Assembly: GCF_000377705.1 (NCBI RefSeq)
Contig: NZ_KB898623.1
Span: forward strand, 712,684 to 776,683
Origin: Salsuginibacillus kocurii DSM 18087
Lineage (GTDB): Bacteria > Bacillota > Bacilli > Bacillales > Marinococcaceae
Length of the DNA: 64,000 nt
Reading direction: 5' to 3'
Position numbers and translations under genes: made by a program. Below are positions 8,326 through 17,204 of the stretch, one piece after another. Position 1 is the first letter of the stretch, and each line of letters starts with the position of its first letter. The notes below the pieces were generated by a model. The model searched no databases. It had not been told where the DNA came from and saw nothing but the letters and a program-made list of their open reading frames with translations.

Positions 8326-9393
8326 TTATAAGGAAAGCCACACGCCTACCGCACGCAACTCCTCCGTGGTCCAATCAGAGAATTGAACTTCAATTGTTGT
8401 GCCTCCGGAAAGCTCATAAATGTAATCGTAAGTTCCGTCATGCTCGTTTGAAAAGGTGCGAGTTGGCTGACCCCACACATTTCGTACTTCTTGCTGAGTC
8501 ATGCCGGTTTGGTCTTCCACAAAAATTTCAAGAGTTAGAACGTCATGATTGCCATACGTGTTGTATTGATAGCTCATGTCTTCCACAATGTAGTAGTTAC
8601 AGTGGTTATAGACGTGATATAACCCGCCGCGCCAATACGCGCTGTCATCCTTGGGTCCATAAGCCTCATACAAGGTTGCGGCTGTGTTGGTATTGTAGCG
8701 GGAAATGCCACAGGTCGTGTAATTACCAATTTCGTAGTTGGCCATCGTATTCTCATTAATCACCTGCTGGGAGAGCGGCGTGATATGAGCATCTTCGCTT
8801 CTAAAATGCTGCGGCGTGGTCATCCCCTGCTGATTCATTCGATAAAAGAACGTCGCAGCTTCAGCTCTCGTTAACCCACTGTCAAAGCCGAACCGATCAA
8901 GTCTGCTGCCGACCGTACTCTGCCCTGTGCTTAAGCCTTCATCAAATAACCAATCAACCGCTGCAGGCAGATCATTTCCTTCCAAACCTTGATGTGCGCT
9001 TAAGATCTGCGCCACGATCCCGCGTGGTACATCCCCATTTTTAAATGTTTGATGATATGTACCCGGCAGATAAATGCCTTCATCCGTTAAACGATCGTAT
9101 TGTCCCTGCGCCCAGTGACCGGTTGCATTCCCATTTTCAGTCTGATTGAAATACCGATTCGTCATGGTGACAAATTCGGCTTCCGTGACATTTGCATTTG
9201 GTCGGAAGTCCCCGTTTTCAAAACCGGTGACCAACCCTTCTTCAGCCGCCCATTCAATCTCTGTGTTGGCCCAGTGATCCTGTGATACATCAGGAAAGCC
9301 GGCTGCATCCCCACTTTCTACTCCTGCAAATAATATAAAGCCCCCTACCAAGCTGAACAGCCCTGTCTTCAAAAAATGTTGCTTCTTCTTCAA
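8326..9393 (-). CDS. Secreted S-layer-homology (SLH) domain protein
   Basis: A protein of about 355 residues with a positively charged start (KKKQHFLKTG), a signal peptide ending near AGVESGDAA, and SLH repeats. The first is FPDVSQDHWANTEIEWAAEEGLVTG with TEAEFVTMTNRYF; two further degenerate units follow to about residue 190. SLH domains bind pyruvylated secondary wall polymer, which the csaB locus in this window would make. The C-terminal 150 residues, rich in Tyr and Asn, are of unrecognised function. The start is probably TTG 9393, because GGGTGGGGG precedes it; an ATG at 9411 has no ribosome site. Monocistronic, with its own terminator. Confidence 0.85.
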   Translation of the reverse strand: MKKKQHFLKTGLFSLVGGFILFAGVESGDAAGFPDVSQDHWANTEIEWAAEEGLVTGFENGDFRPNANVTEAEFVTMTNRYFNQTENGNATGHWAQGQYDRLTDEGIYLPGTYHQTFKNGDVPRGIVAQILSAHQGLEGNDLPAAVDWLFDEGLSTGQSTVGSRLDRFGFDSGLTRAEAATFFYRMNQQGMTTPQHFRSEDAHITPLSQQVINENTMANYEIGNYTTCGISRYNTNTAATLYEAYGPKDDSAYWRGGLYHVYNHCNYYIVEDMSYQYNTYGNHDVLTLEIFVEDQTGMTQQEVRNVWGQPTRTFSNEHDGTYDYIYELSGGTTIEVQFSDWTTEELRAVGVWLSL

Positions 9394-9589
9394 TTTCCCC
9401 CACCCTTTCATGATGTTTGAGCTAAAAGACTTAAGTCTTTTATATTAGTATAATAGCTGAAACTTTATAAAACTTCCAGTGCTTTACCTGGTTAAAATAA
9501 AAAAGAAGCTTTGGGTCCCAAGGATATCTGCCTCACATACCTGGCACCACATAATAGTGGTAAATATCACTCAAAAACTTACTCCTCTA

Positions 9590-10224
9590 TCATACATCTG
9601 GATTAGAGCGGTAATATCCTCCACCTTCTTCAGCAGTAAGATCTACAGAAGTGTCTCCATCACCGTCTCTCCAATACGAATCTACTTCTACCCCATCTTC
9701 GCGAACATATCCATCTACATGGTGAGGTTCTACGAAGTGTTCACCATTATACTCCACACCTTTTACATCGCTTGTTTCTTCACTTCCAAAGTCTCCGGCT
9801 ACATCCACAATGCCGACAGCAATTGTGCCAATTGTAGCTGTCTTCGCAACTTCTGCTGCGCCTTTTTTCATTTTCTCTGAATCATTAGTTTTATAACCTT
9901 CATAAATATCTTTTCCGCTGTAATATGTATTCTTTGCCGTTCTAGACAAACCTTTAGCAGTCCTAGTTACTGAATCTCCCAATTATGTAGCCCTTGATCC
10001 CGTTTAGCCGTATCATCTTGAATGAGCCCATATGTTGTATCTACTACCCCCTCAGTAGCTTGTCCTACTGTATCACCAGCAAATTTTGAAGAGTGATATA
10101 TTCCATCTCCAATTGAAGAAATAGATTCCTTATTTGATAGTTCCCCGACTATTTTAAACGGACTCCCTAACACTGCACCTGCAGCTCCCCCAAGAAACTT
10201 CCCTGTACTTCGAATAAAACTCAT
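9590..10224 (-). pseudogene. Unknown protein gene interrupted by a -1 frame change
   Basis: Two overlapping reading frames look like one gene. The upstream frame (10224-9967, 85 aa, starts MSFIRSTGKFLGGAAGAV) ends at KRDQGLHNWEIQ and stop. The other frame (9982-9590, 130 aa) continues WGDSVTRTAKGLSRTAKNTYYS. A single extra G in the GGG at about 9975-9977 would join them as HNWGDSVTR. The joined product would be about 210 residues, with Gly/Ala-rich amphipathic segments and an acidic tail (DGVEVDSYWRDGDGDTS). I do not recognise the family. It could be a true mutation, a sequencing error or programmed frameshifting; the second frame could instead start at TTG 9982. Confidence 0.5.
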
Positions 10225-10388
10225 TCAAATAGCCTCCATTTATCATAGTTCTTTATGATTATATGGCACAGTGGTAAAAGATACTACTATTTTACCAAAT
10301 TAAACAAAATATTTAAGATTTTTATTGTTTTAGAAAGATGGTAATCGCTTGTTAATCTTTTATCGCTACTAAAAAAATATAAAAAAAG

Positions 10389-10416
10389 AGCCCTATGGGT
10401 TAAAAGCCATAGAGCT
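10389..10416 (-). terminator. Probable intrinsic terminator
   Basis: The imperfect 10-bp stem AGCCCTATGG / CCATAGAGCT (one mismatch) is followed on the minus strand by seven T (10381-10387). It lies downstream of the nitrilase remnant. Confidence 0.6.
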
Positions 10417-10459
10417 GTTTCTGACTACTATGTTAATAGAAAGCTATTAGTACAATTAC

Positions 10460-10738
10460 TTATTGTTTCTCTGTTAATTGCTTAATTTGTTGTTCTAATT
10501 CGTGAATTCGATTTTCAAGGTGATCACTATAAGCATGTGTTTGATGAAGTGAGTTAGAAAACTCGTTTAGTGGACTTTGATTATGATAGACACGGTTCAT
10601 TGAAATTGTTTCCCAAGCACTATCCCGACCTGTTACATCAATTGTCGCTTTTCATAACGATATTTTATCTAAATCTATTTCTGCATATAATATTCCTTCT
10701 TCATTAAGTAATGGACCGGCAAGTCTCAGTATTTCCAT
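10460..10738 (-). pseudogene. Nitrilase-family C-terminal remnant with an in-frame stop
   Basis: The minus-strand frame reads EILRLAGPLLNEEGILYAEI, then DLDKISL, a TGA stop (10652-10654), then KATIDVTGRDSAWETISMNR and an open tail to TAA at 10460. The first part matches the conserved end of nitrilases/cyanide hydratases (AGP...EGILYAEIDLD) and the second their DVTGHYSRPD-like segment. The N-terminal 200 or so residues, including the Glu-Lys-Cys catalytic triad, are absent, so this is a dead fragment. The tail ends in a short coiled-coil-like run (LENRIHELEQQIKQLTEKQ). The rest of 10225-10851 shows no gene. A short sequence (GGCAAACTAGAACCG) at about 10784 recurs next to the flagellin remnant at 14634, hinting at a shared rearrangement. 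Confidence 0.7.
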
Positions 10739-10851
10739 AGGGGTAAGTCAGTCCAGTCTTGTTTCTTATAATATGTGATATAGGCAAACTAGAACCGGCT
10801 TTGCTTCTACTATGCTCAACACAGAGCTCTTTATTTACAGTTATCACTAGA

Positions 10852-13800
10852 TTACATTAACAATTGCAACACGACATCTGCTCGCTGATTGGCCTGGGCT
10901 TGCATGGCGATGGTTGTTTGAGAAAGCAGGTCTGCTCTTGTTTGTTCCATCATTTCCTTTGCCATATCAGCGTCACGAATACGCGATTTGGCTTGGGTGA
11001 GGTTCTCACTTGTTTGGTCGTTATTTGCCTGAATATGGTCCAGGCGGTTGACCTTGGCCCCAATATTGGAACGTTCAGTCAGGGTGAAGTCTATCGCATC
11101 ATCGATGACTTTTAAGCTTTGTTGGGCGTTGTCGTAATTGCGGACGCAAATTTGTTCCGTTTCTAGCAGCATGTTGTCGAATGACCGGACAGTTGCAGTG
11201 ATCGAATCACCAGATGAAGGACCGACATGGAAGGTGCTTTCATTACTTTCGTATGCCGTAACGTGGCGCACCCGGTAGTCCACTTCAATCGTGTGATTCT
11301 CTTCCGGATCGAGACCAAGCGACTGGTCATCAAGCTCGACGGTATCACCAACAAGTGCAAACTGATCGGAAGACAGACGTTCACCGTCTAGTCGCACATC
11401 AATGGTATCTGGATCAATCTCTGTAAATAAATGCTTAAGTTCTTCTTCGTTACATTTTACGCGTAAATCCATAGACATGGGGGTTTTGTCGAGAGGAACA
11501 TCTGTCGAGTTATGATAAAACGCTTCGAGCTTTGTATCTTCCAGTTCGCCTTCGACGTCCGGACGCCAATCACCTACTAAACGAACTTCCCCATTTTCAT
11601 GAACATATCCTTCGCTCGGTACTTCTTCTCCGTTCCATTCCACCTTGTACACTTCTTTGTCCTCTAGTACAGCCGTGCGAATGGCTTGTTCCTTTAATGT
11701 ATGCACTTCATATTTACCGGCCTCTTCGCCAGCTTTTGGCCGTGCGTCTCCGTGCAAACGTACTTTACCGCTGCCTTCATCCACCGTAAATCCGTGCTCG
11801 CTGTCATTTGCCAGTTGTTCACCGTCTTTAGTAACAGCCACAGATTTTGGCGTTGAATCATCTTCATCCACCCCGTATACAAGAGCGTCAGAAGATAGGC
11901 GAAAGTCGTAAGTATCATCCTGCAAACTTACCTGGGGATTTTCATACGCATAGCTGACTTCTATGTCTTCATCCGAGTCAGGACGAGAGTCACCAAAAAT
12001 GTTAATACGGTTTGTATCACTGTCATACGTGAAGCCATCATTCTCTTTAGGGTCGTACTCTATTTCTTCTCCATCGACTTTCACTTTAATGGATGAGCGG
12101 TCTCCATCCAAATCATACGTTTCAGGTTCTTCAGCCAAATCAACCTCAACAACGCCATCTTGCGTAGTGCTATTAATTGCTTGAATAAACTCTACTTCAT
12201 AGGTGTCGCTCACATTCGGACGTGCATCTCCAAACAATTCAAGCCGATTGTCACTTTCATTGAACTGAAAACCATTTGTATCGTCGTACTCTATTTCTTC
12301 GTCACCGTTTCGATACAACCGAATCGAGCGCGGCTGATCTTCATCTTCTTCCCCTAAGTTATAATTTTCCGGTACGTCACTCCTCCAGTTACTAAAATCA
12401 TCAAAGTGAATGCCATAAACATCTTCATCAGTGGCTCCCGAAATAGCTTCTTCTACGTACTCAACTCGCACGGATTCTCTTTCAGGAATATCCGGCCGCG
12501 CATCACCGTGCAGTGTTACTTCACCATTTTCTGGATCGAATGAAAACCCTTCTTCTTTGTTTTCATCATACTCAATTTCTTCGCCGTCTACATAAATTCT
12601 CAGCGGCCGAACTTCATCACTGTCTTCCTCAAAGTTATAATCATTCATATCATCAGGAAGGCCATCGTATATGTATACTTCGTTGTTTCCAGCTCCATCA
12701 TCGCGATAATGAACATTTACATCTTCATGATGCGCTGGCCGCTTGTCTCCGTATAAAATGATTTCGTCGTTGTCCTCATCAACATAAACTCCATCTGCTT
12801 CCGCAGGCTCAGAAGGTTTTTCAGCCAGCAGCTCGTCCCGTTCTACAGAAGTGCCGCCAATCTGAATATCAAGGCTCCGCGGGCCATCGCTGCCGTCCAT
12901 ATTATACACATCCGCATTGGCAGGCAGGCTCCGAACATAAGTGTCATGGTCAGTATCTGAAGAACTGACATAGGAAATATCATAGTAGTCTTGCGCGCTG
13001 TCTGCCTCTTCTTCTCCAATAATAGCATCACCGAAAAACTCAATCTCTCTTCCGTTTACGATATAACCTTCGTCTGGTGCTTCTCCTTCACCATCCCAAA
13101 ATTCCAGGCTCCGCTCACCGTCACCGTTCACTTTCTTTACTTCGAGTGAAGCGTTACCTTCATTCATTCGGTAAAGGGAAGGGGCTTCTGAGAGAGAAAG
13201 CGTATTGTTTTGTGCGTCTGTATTCAGATTTAAGTCGTCCTCACTTGAAATCAGCATCTTTTCATTAACAACTTCTCGATCCTCTACATCGACACGATGA
13301 ATACGTCCTTTCTGATCCGAATAGACAAATGAAGCATCATCTGCACTTGAATCCGAGGAAAAACTAAAACTTCCACCAGCGTAGTCAAAACTTTTCACAT
13401 TCTCCCAACCATCATTGTATTCTTCTAGAATAAGAGAATTGTCTATCGAATTCTCACGTAAACGAAGCGTCTCATCAATTTTGGTAATTTGGTCAACCAT
13501 TTTAACGTCTTCTGGCTCGTGTTCTACAGAAGGATCACTCCCATCGGCTGGCACTTCATATTTACCGCCATCACGTTCTGAGGTGAAAACAATCTTTTCT
13601 CCATCCTCAGACCAGCGCGGTTCAATATCTGCCACTGTAGTGCCCACTTCCTGCAACGATCTGTCTCGATGGTTGGTTATTCTAGGGTTCACCTCACTTG
13701 TATGATCTATCCTTTCTGTCATTGCGGGCAATCCATCTGTTCTTGTGCTGTTTTCGACCGTATCCACAGTACGACTTGTAGTAGAGGTTTCTGTGGACGT

Positions 13801-14259
13801 GTCTTTTGAAGTGGACCGATCTTCGTATACATAATCTTTCGGATCTGTGTTGGAGAACGGCTTCATCGTATTAAATTCCGTCTTCGTCACTAAATCGTTT
13901 AGCTCTTTTTTCAACTCATCGATTTCTTGTTGAATGACTTGTCGGTCAGCAGCCACCTTGGTGCCGTTGGAAGCTTCTATAGTTAATTCACGGGTTCGTT
14001 GCAGAATCTCATTAATCTCTTCCATTCCACCTTCGGCCGTTTGCAAAAAAGAAACCGCATCTCTAGTGTTGCGGGAGGCCTGCTCCATGCCGCGAATTTG
14101 CGCGCGCATTTTCTCTGAGACCGCCTGACCCGCCGCATCATCACTCGCACGGTTAATCCGCAAACCGGAAGCCAGCCGTTCCGAAGCATTCACCTTGGCC
14201 CGCTGATTTTGCTGTAATTGCTGGGTGTATTGCATCGATGGACTATTGGCATGAATCAT
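10852..14259 (-). CDS. Giant flagellin (1135 aa) with repeat-rich central region
   Basis: The N-terminal 145 residues are the conserved flagellin D0/D1 region (SERLASGLRINRASDDAAGQ). The last 110 residues are the matching C-terminal region, ending ADVVLQLLM. Between them lie about 880 residues. A TolB/PD40 beta-propeller-like segment is seen near residue 210 (PRWSEDGEKIVFTSERDGG). A highly acidic series follows, in which GDxRP occurs six times (GDKRP, GDARP three times, GDSRP, GDWRP) at 60-90-residue spacing, each after a (V/R)DGEEIEYD-like strand. Ordinary flagellins are 270-500 residues. The start follows GTAGGAG, and a sigma-D -10 element lies 37 bp upstream. It would be exported by the flagellar type III apparatus and form, or decorate, the filament. 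Adhesion or enzymatic activity of the insert is unknown. Confidence 0.9.
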   Translation of the reverse strand: MIHANSPSMQYTQQLQQNQRAKVNASERLASGLRINRASDDAAGQAVSEKMRAQIRGMEQASRNTRDAVSFLQTAEGGMEEINEILQRTRELTIEASNGTKVAADRQVIQQEIDELKKELNDLVTKTEFNTMKPFSNTDPKDYVYEDRSTSKDTSTETSTTSRTVDTVENSTRTDGLPAMTERIDHTSEVNPRITNHRDRSLQEVGTTVADIEPRWSEDGEKIVFTSERDGGKYEVPADGSDPSVEHEPEDVKMVDQITKIDETLRLRENSIDNSLILEEYNDGWENVKSFDYAGGSFSFSSDSSADDASFVYSDQKGRIHRVDVEDREVVNEKMLISSEDDLNLNTDAQNNTLSLSEAPSLYRMNEGNASLEVKKVNGDGERSLEFWDGEGEAPDEGYIVNGREIEFFGDAIIGEEEADSAQDYYDISYVSSSDTDHDTYVRSLPANADVYNMDGSDGPRSLDIQIGGTSVERDELLAEKPSEPAEADGVYVDEDNDEIILYGDKRPAHHEDVNVHYRDDGAGNNEVYIYDGLPDDMNDYNFEEDSDEVRPLRIYVDGEEIEYDENKEEGFSFDPENGEVTLHGDARPDIPERESVRVEYVEEAISGATDEDVYGIHFDDFSNWRSDVPENYNLGEEDEDQPRSIRLYRNGDEEIEYDDTNGFQFNESDNRLELFGDARPNVSDTYEVEFIQAINSTTQDGVVEVDLAEEPETYDLDGDRSSIKVKVDGEEIEYDPKENDGFTYDSDTNRINIFGDSRPDSDEDIEVSYAYENPQVSLQDDTYDFRLSSDALVYGVDEDDSTPKSVAVTKDGEQLANDSEHGFTVDEGSGKVRLHGDARPKAGEEAGKYEVHTLKEQAIRTAVLEDKEVYKVEWNGEEVPSEGYVHENGEVRLVGDWRPDVEGELEDTKLEAFYHNSTDVPLDKTPMSMDLRVKCNEEELKHLFTEIDPDTIDVRLDGERLSSDQFALVGDTVELDDQSLGLDPEENHTIEVDYRVRHVTAYESNESTFHVGPSSGDSITATVRSFDNMLLETEQICVRNYDNAQQSLKVIDDAIDFTLTERSNIGAKVNRLDHIQANNDQTSENLTQAKSRIRDADMAKEMMEQTRADLLSQTTIAMQAQANQRADVVLQLLM

Positions 14260-14295
14260 GATAAAACTCCTACGATAATAAAGTATTTAAAGTTA

Positions 14296-14320
14296 ATATC
14301 GGCATAATTTTACATATTTA
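14296..14320 (-). promoter_or_regulatory. Sigma-D promoter of the giant flagellin gene
   Basis: An exact -10 element GCCGATAT (14296-14303) is preceded by TAAA (14317-14320), but with a 13-bp spacer rather than the usual 15. Expression as a flagellar late gene is likely, perhaps weaker than hag. Confidence 0.65.
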
Positions 14321-14455
14321 AAGAGGTTTACATAGAAAAGAATCATTTTTTTGCAAAAAATTGATTCCTATTATACAAACAGTTGGACGTAGAATAAACG
14401 TTGATTGAGGGACTGGGTTCCTATTGGATAGTAGAGCCATAATAAAAGTAAAAAA

Positions 14456-14476
14456 GCTCCGGACAAAGTCCGAAGC
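14456..14476 (-). terminator. Terminator after the flagellin remnant
   Basis: The stem GCTCCGGAC / GTCCGAAGC (one mismatch, 3-base loop) is followed on the minus strand by a run of T (14449-14455). It lies 20 bp beyond the remnant's stop. Confidence 0.75.
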
Positions 14477-14495
14477 CTTAAAGAAAGGATACTTC

Positions 14496-14636
14496 TTATT
14501 GCAACAACTGAAATACGTTTTGTGGATCTTGGTTCGCTTGAGCAAGCATCAATTGAGAACCTTGGTTCAAGATATTCACCGGAGTCTGGTTCCTCATCTC
14601 TTCAGCCATGTCAGTATCCCCGATACAAGACTCGGC
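14496..14636 (-). pseudogene. Flagellin C-terminal remnant
   Basis: The minus strand encodes AESCIGDTDMAEEMRNQTPV followed by NILNQGSQLMLAQANQDPQN and VFQLLQ-stop. This aligns over 46 residues with the end of hag (AESRIRDTDMAQEMMNQTSA and onward). Nothing of the upstream flagellin remains. With its terminator it looks like the 3' end of a former tandem flagellin gene. The stretch 14321-14495 holds only its terminator and no gene. Confidence 0.85.
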
Positions 14637-14677
14637 AAACTAGAACCGTCCCTTTGCTTCCCGACGCCGAGACACTT

Positions 14678-15226
14678 TTATTGTAAAGCATCATTGATTT
14701 GATTACGGAATTCCTCCCATCCCTCTGGGACATTTTGATTGCTCCTGAGGAATTGTAATCCCTTTATAATTACTTCATTTACAGGGTCCCCCTCCTCTCG
14801 TAGCATTTCGTATCCAAAGTTATCAGCATCCTGTTCGATACGAGACTGAGGGTTTCTAATATAATGTGTTGCTTCCTCTCTTTCCTGATCGTTTAAATCT
14901 TTAATTTGACTAACATGTTTTAACTCATGAGCTAATAGAAATTTCATTATAATATGTAAGATTGCCAGTTGGTTCTTTTTTGAGGCAATTGAAATACAGA
15001 AATAATTCAGTGCGCTAATAATAGTAGAGCTATAAAAGTATATATCGCCCTTATCATAATACAAAGATGCAAATGAATTTTCTTTTCCATAAGGAGGGTT
15101 TCCTTTTATATAAAGGTTGTTATATGAATTTTCAATTTTCAAAATCTCGTTTATAAGATTTTGAAAATGCATGAAATCTTTTGAGTTCATTGTACCTTCT
15201 AGATCATTACGTTCTAATATAACCAT
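14678..15226 (-). CDS. Predicted small zinc metallopeptidase-like protein (HExxH)
   Basis: A 182-residue protein starting MVILERNDLEGTMN; the start at 15226 follows AAAGAGAGAAG. It has HELKH at residues 100-104, and EQDADNFGYEML about 27 residues later provides a plausible third ligand (ExxAD-type), as in gluzincin or ImmA/M48-like peptidases. No signal peptide is evident. It lies just downstream of the hag terminator and directly upstream of a flagellin remnant, so it has split a former flagellin pair. Its AT-rich codon use differs from the flagellar genes. Activity and substrate are not shown; a link to flagellin processing or phage/plasmid defence would be speculation. Confidence 0.6.
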   Translation of the reverse strand: MVILERNDLEGTMNSKDFMHFQNLINEILKIENSYNNLYIKGNPPYGKENSFASLYYDKGDIYFYSSTIISALNYFCISIASKKNQLAILHIIMKFLLAHELKHVSQIKDLNDQEREEATHYIRNPQSRIEQDADNFGYEMLREEGDPVNEVIIKGLQFLRSNQNVPEGWEEFRNQINDALQ

Positions 15227-15257
15227 TTTAATCTTCTCTCTTTCATATTGTAAAAGA

Positions 15258-15291
15258 GGCCCCGACTTATCGGAGCCTCTTTTATTTCTTT
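15258..15291 (-). terminator. Terminator of hag
   Basis: The stem AAAGAGGCCCCGA / TCGGAGCCTCTTT (one mismatch, 4-base loop) is followed on the minus strand by a T-rich tract. It begins 6 bp after the hag stop codon and also lies in the 5' region of the metallopeptidase gene. Confidence 0.8.
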
Positions 15292-15296
15292 CGTTC

Positions 15297-16436
15297 TTAT
15301 TGCAACAACTGAAGTACGTTTTGTGGTTCTTGGTTAGCTTGAGCAAGCATAGATTGAGAAGCCTGGTTCAAGATGTTAGCGCTTGTCTGATTCATCATCT
15401 CTTGAGCCATGTCGGTATCACGGATACGAGACTCAGCAGCAGAGAGGTTCTCAGACGCGTTGTCTAGGTTATCAATTGTGTGCTCGAGACGGTTTTGAAC
15501 CGCACCTAGATTTGAGCGTTGTTCAGATACTGATTCGATGGCATCGTTAATATCAGTAATGGCTGAGTCAGCGGCTTCTTGAGAAGAAATATCAATTCCG
15601 CCTACACTGATTTCATTACCCAAGTCGTTCCCCTCATCAGTTACATTAATAACTTGGGTTGCATCACCAAAATCAATAGCATCGTCCGTATCTAACTCTA
15701 AACTATCTAACGCATAAAATTCACCATTCTCATTTTCTACGGCTACCGTATTACCAGAAGAATCCTGTAATACTGTTTCATCGCTAAAAGTTTCACCATT
15801 TACTTCGACATCCTCTTCACCAATAGTGTATGTGCCGGCCTCTAGACCATGCCCATCAATCGGTCCAATAGGTTCATCGTCAGTACCCGTAACAATTTCT
15901 CCATCATCATCTAAGAGTTCTGCGTCAGCAACCACTCCTAAATTATTGGAACCCATATCATCAATAGAAAGTTCTAAATTTTGTCCTTCATTTGCCCCAA
16001 TATGAAAAGTACCTTCAAAGCTATCATCTAAAAGCTCCTGGGTGTTAAACTCCGTATTTTCAGAGATACGAGAAAGTTCTTCGGCAAGCTGGTCGACTTC
16101 TGCTTGAAGCGCGTCACGGTCTTCATCAACGTTCGTATCGTTTGCAGATTGTACAGAAAGTTCACGCATGCGCTGAAGGATGTCGTGGGACTCATCAAGC
16201 GCTCCTTCTGCTGTTTGAATAAGAGAGATGCTATCCTGTGCGTTTGTAGATGCTTGATCCAAACCGCGAACCTGTGCGCGCATTTTTTCAGAGATAGATA
16301 GACCAGCAGCATCGTCACCTGCGCGGTTGATTTGCTGACCGGAAGAAAGCTTTTCCATTGCAGATTGCTGTTCGCCTTGGTTGATGCCCATTTGGCGGTG
16401 CGCGTTCATTGCGGTTACGTTAGTGTTAATAATCAT
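15297..16436 (-). CDS. hag: Flagellin (main filament protein)
   Basis: A 379-residue flagellin. The N-terminal D0/D1 region begins MIINTNVTAMNAHRQMGINQ and contains KLSSGQQINRAGDDAAGLSI. The C-terminal region ends with MLAQANQEPQNVLQLLQ. The acidic central region (about 160-270) is somewhat longer than in B. subtilis Hag (304 aa). A strong ribosome site (AAGGAGGAA) and a sigma-D promoter 120-150 bp upstream are present. Hag translation is expected to be repressed by CsrA and relieved by FliW, both encoded about 3 kb upstream. Unlike in B. subtilis, a LuxR-type gene, repeats and a decayed gene pair separate csrA from hag, and fliD/fliS do not follow it. Confidence 0.97.
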   Translation of the reverse strand: MIINTNVTAMNAHRQMGINQGEQQSAMEKLSSGQQINRAGDDAAGLSISEKMRAQVRGLDQASTNAQDSISLIQTAEGALDESHDILQRMRELSVQSANDTNVDEDRDALQAEVDQLAEELSRISENTEFNTQELLDDSFEGTFHIGANEGQNLELSIDDMGSNNLGVVADAELLDDDGEIVTGTDDEPIGPIDGHGLEAGTYTIGEEDVEVNGETFSDETVLQDSSGNTVAVENENGEFYALDSLELDTDDAIDFGDATQVINVTDEGNDLGNEISVGGIDISSQEAADSAITDINDAIESVSEQRSNLGAVQNRLEHTIDNLDNASENLSAAESRIRDTDMAQEMMNQTSANILNQASQSMLAQANQEPQNVLQLLQ

Positions 16437-16558
16437 GTGATTATTCCTCCTTGAATGTGTCCGTTCTTGTCCACGTCCTTGTGAACAGTCGGTTTTGATT
16501 TTTCAAACGGTACGGATGTGTCGGCCGCCACATCTATGTATCGTTTGACTCATTCTTT

Positions 16559-16585
16559 ATATCGGAGGGATGGGAAAAAAGTTTA
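16559..16585 (-). promoter_or_regulatory. Sigma-D promoter of hag
   Basis: TAAA (16582-16585), a 15-bp spacer, and TCCGATAT (16559-16566) match the sigma-D consensus TAAA-N15-GCCGATAT at 11 of 12 positions with exact spacing. It gives hag an untranslated leader of about 115 nt, a size suitable for CsrA control. Confidence 0.9.
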
Positions 16586-16841
16586 GTAAGTTTTGTTATT
16601 TTTTTAGATGTTTTCTAAAAGAATGTTGCTTTTTAAAAAAGAGGATTTTTTTATCGATACAGTGGGCACTTTCTGTGAGGCAATCTTCAGCTAGTTTAGT
16701 GACCTCCTTGGGGTATCTTTTTTATCCATGGGAAGGCAACATTTCGCTTTGTCTGTTTATTGAGCCATACAGCTTTGCGAAAATTTCTTTTTTTGGCTCT
16801 GTCAAAATTCCTTATTGTTTAAGAACATTGATATTTTAGGA

Positions 16842-16937
16842 ATGGCCGACACTCCTGCGGGCCAAGCGAGCCTGGCGAGACCCCGCAAGGCGTTAGCCTG
16901 AGGAAGCTCGCGGCTCGCCCGCGGAAAGGGAGGCCAT
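16842..16937. repeat. Interspersed palindromic repeat, copy A
   Basis: A GC-rich 96-bp element bounded by ATGGCC and GGCCAT, with further complementary inner sequence (CTCCTGCGGG / CCCGCGGAA). It resembles the CTCCTGCGGG...GCCCGCGGAAAG intergenic elements familiar from Bacillaceae genomes. It lies between hag and the LuxR-type gene. The rest of 16586-17204 has no gene. Confidence 0.7.
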
Positions 16938-17027
16938 GGATGAAATATCACACCACCTCTTTAACTGAGCCTTCTTTTTATATAGGCTTTGTTGAAGTTT
17001 GTTATTAATAAGTAAATACTAAGCGTA

Positions 17028-17124
17028 AGGCGGCGAGTCCAGCGGATTGAGGTGAAGACCCCACAGGCGGCAAAGGTTGCTGCCGAGGAGGCTGAGGCCA
17101 AGCCCGCGGAAAGCGCGTCCGCCT
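17028..17124. repeat. Interspersed palindromic repeat, copy B
   Basis: A second element of similar size and composition, bounded by AGGCGG and CCGCCT and containing GCCCGCGGAAAGCG. The end sequence and internal layout differ from copy A but match the element at 49943-50059. Confidence 0.65.
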
Positions 17125-17204
17125 GAAGCGAAAGGCGAATGATATATAAATAATATTCGCATGGAAAGATGAAATTTGAGTTATGAAATTCATTCTAGCT
17201 GCTG

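Noticed and set aside
14318-14545. 75-codon minus-strand frame
   Set aside because: It reads across the flagellin remnant and its terminator in the wrong frame.
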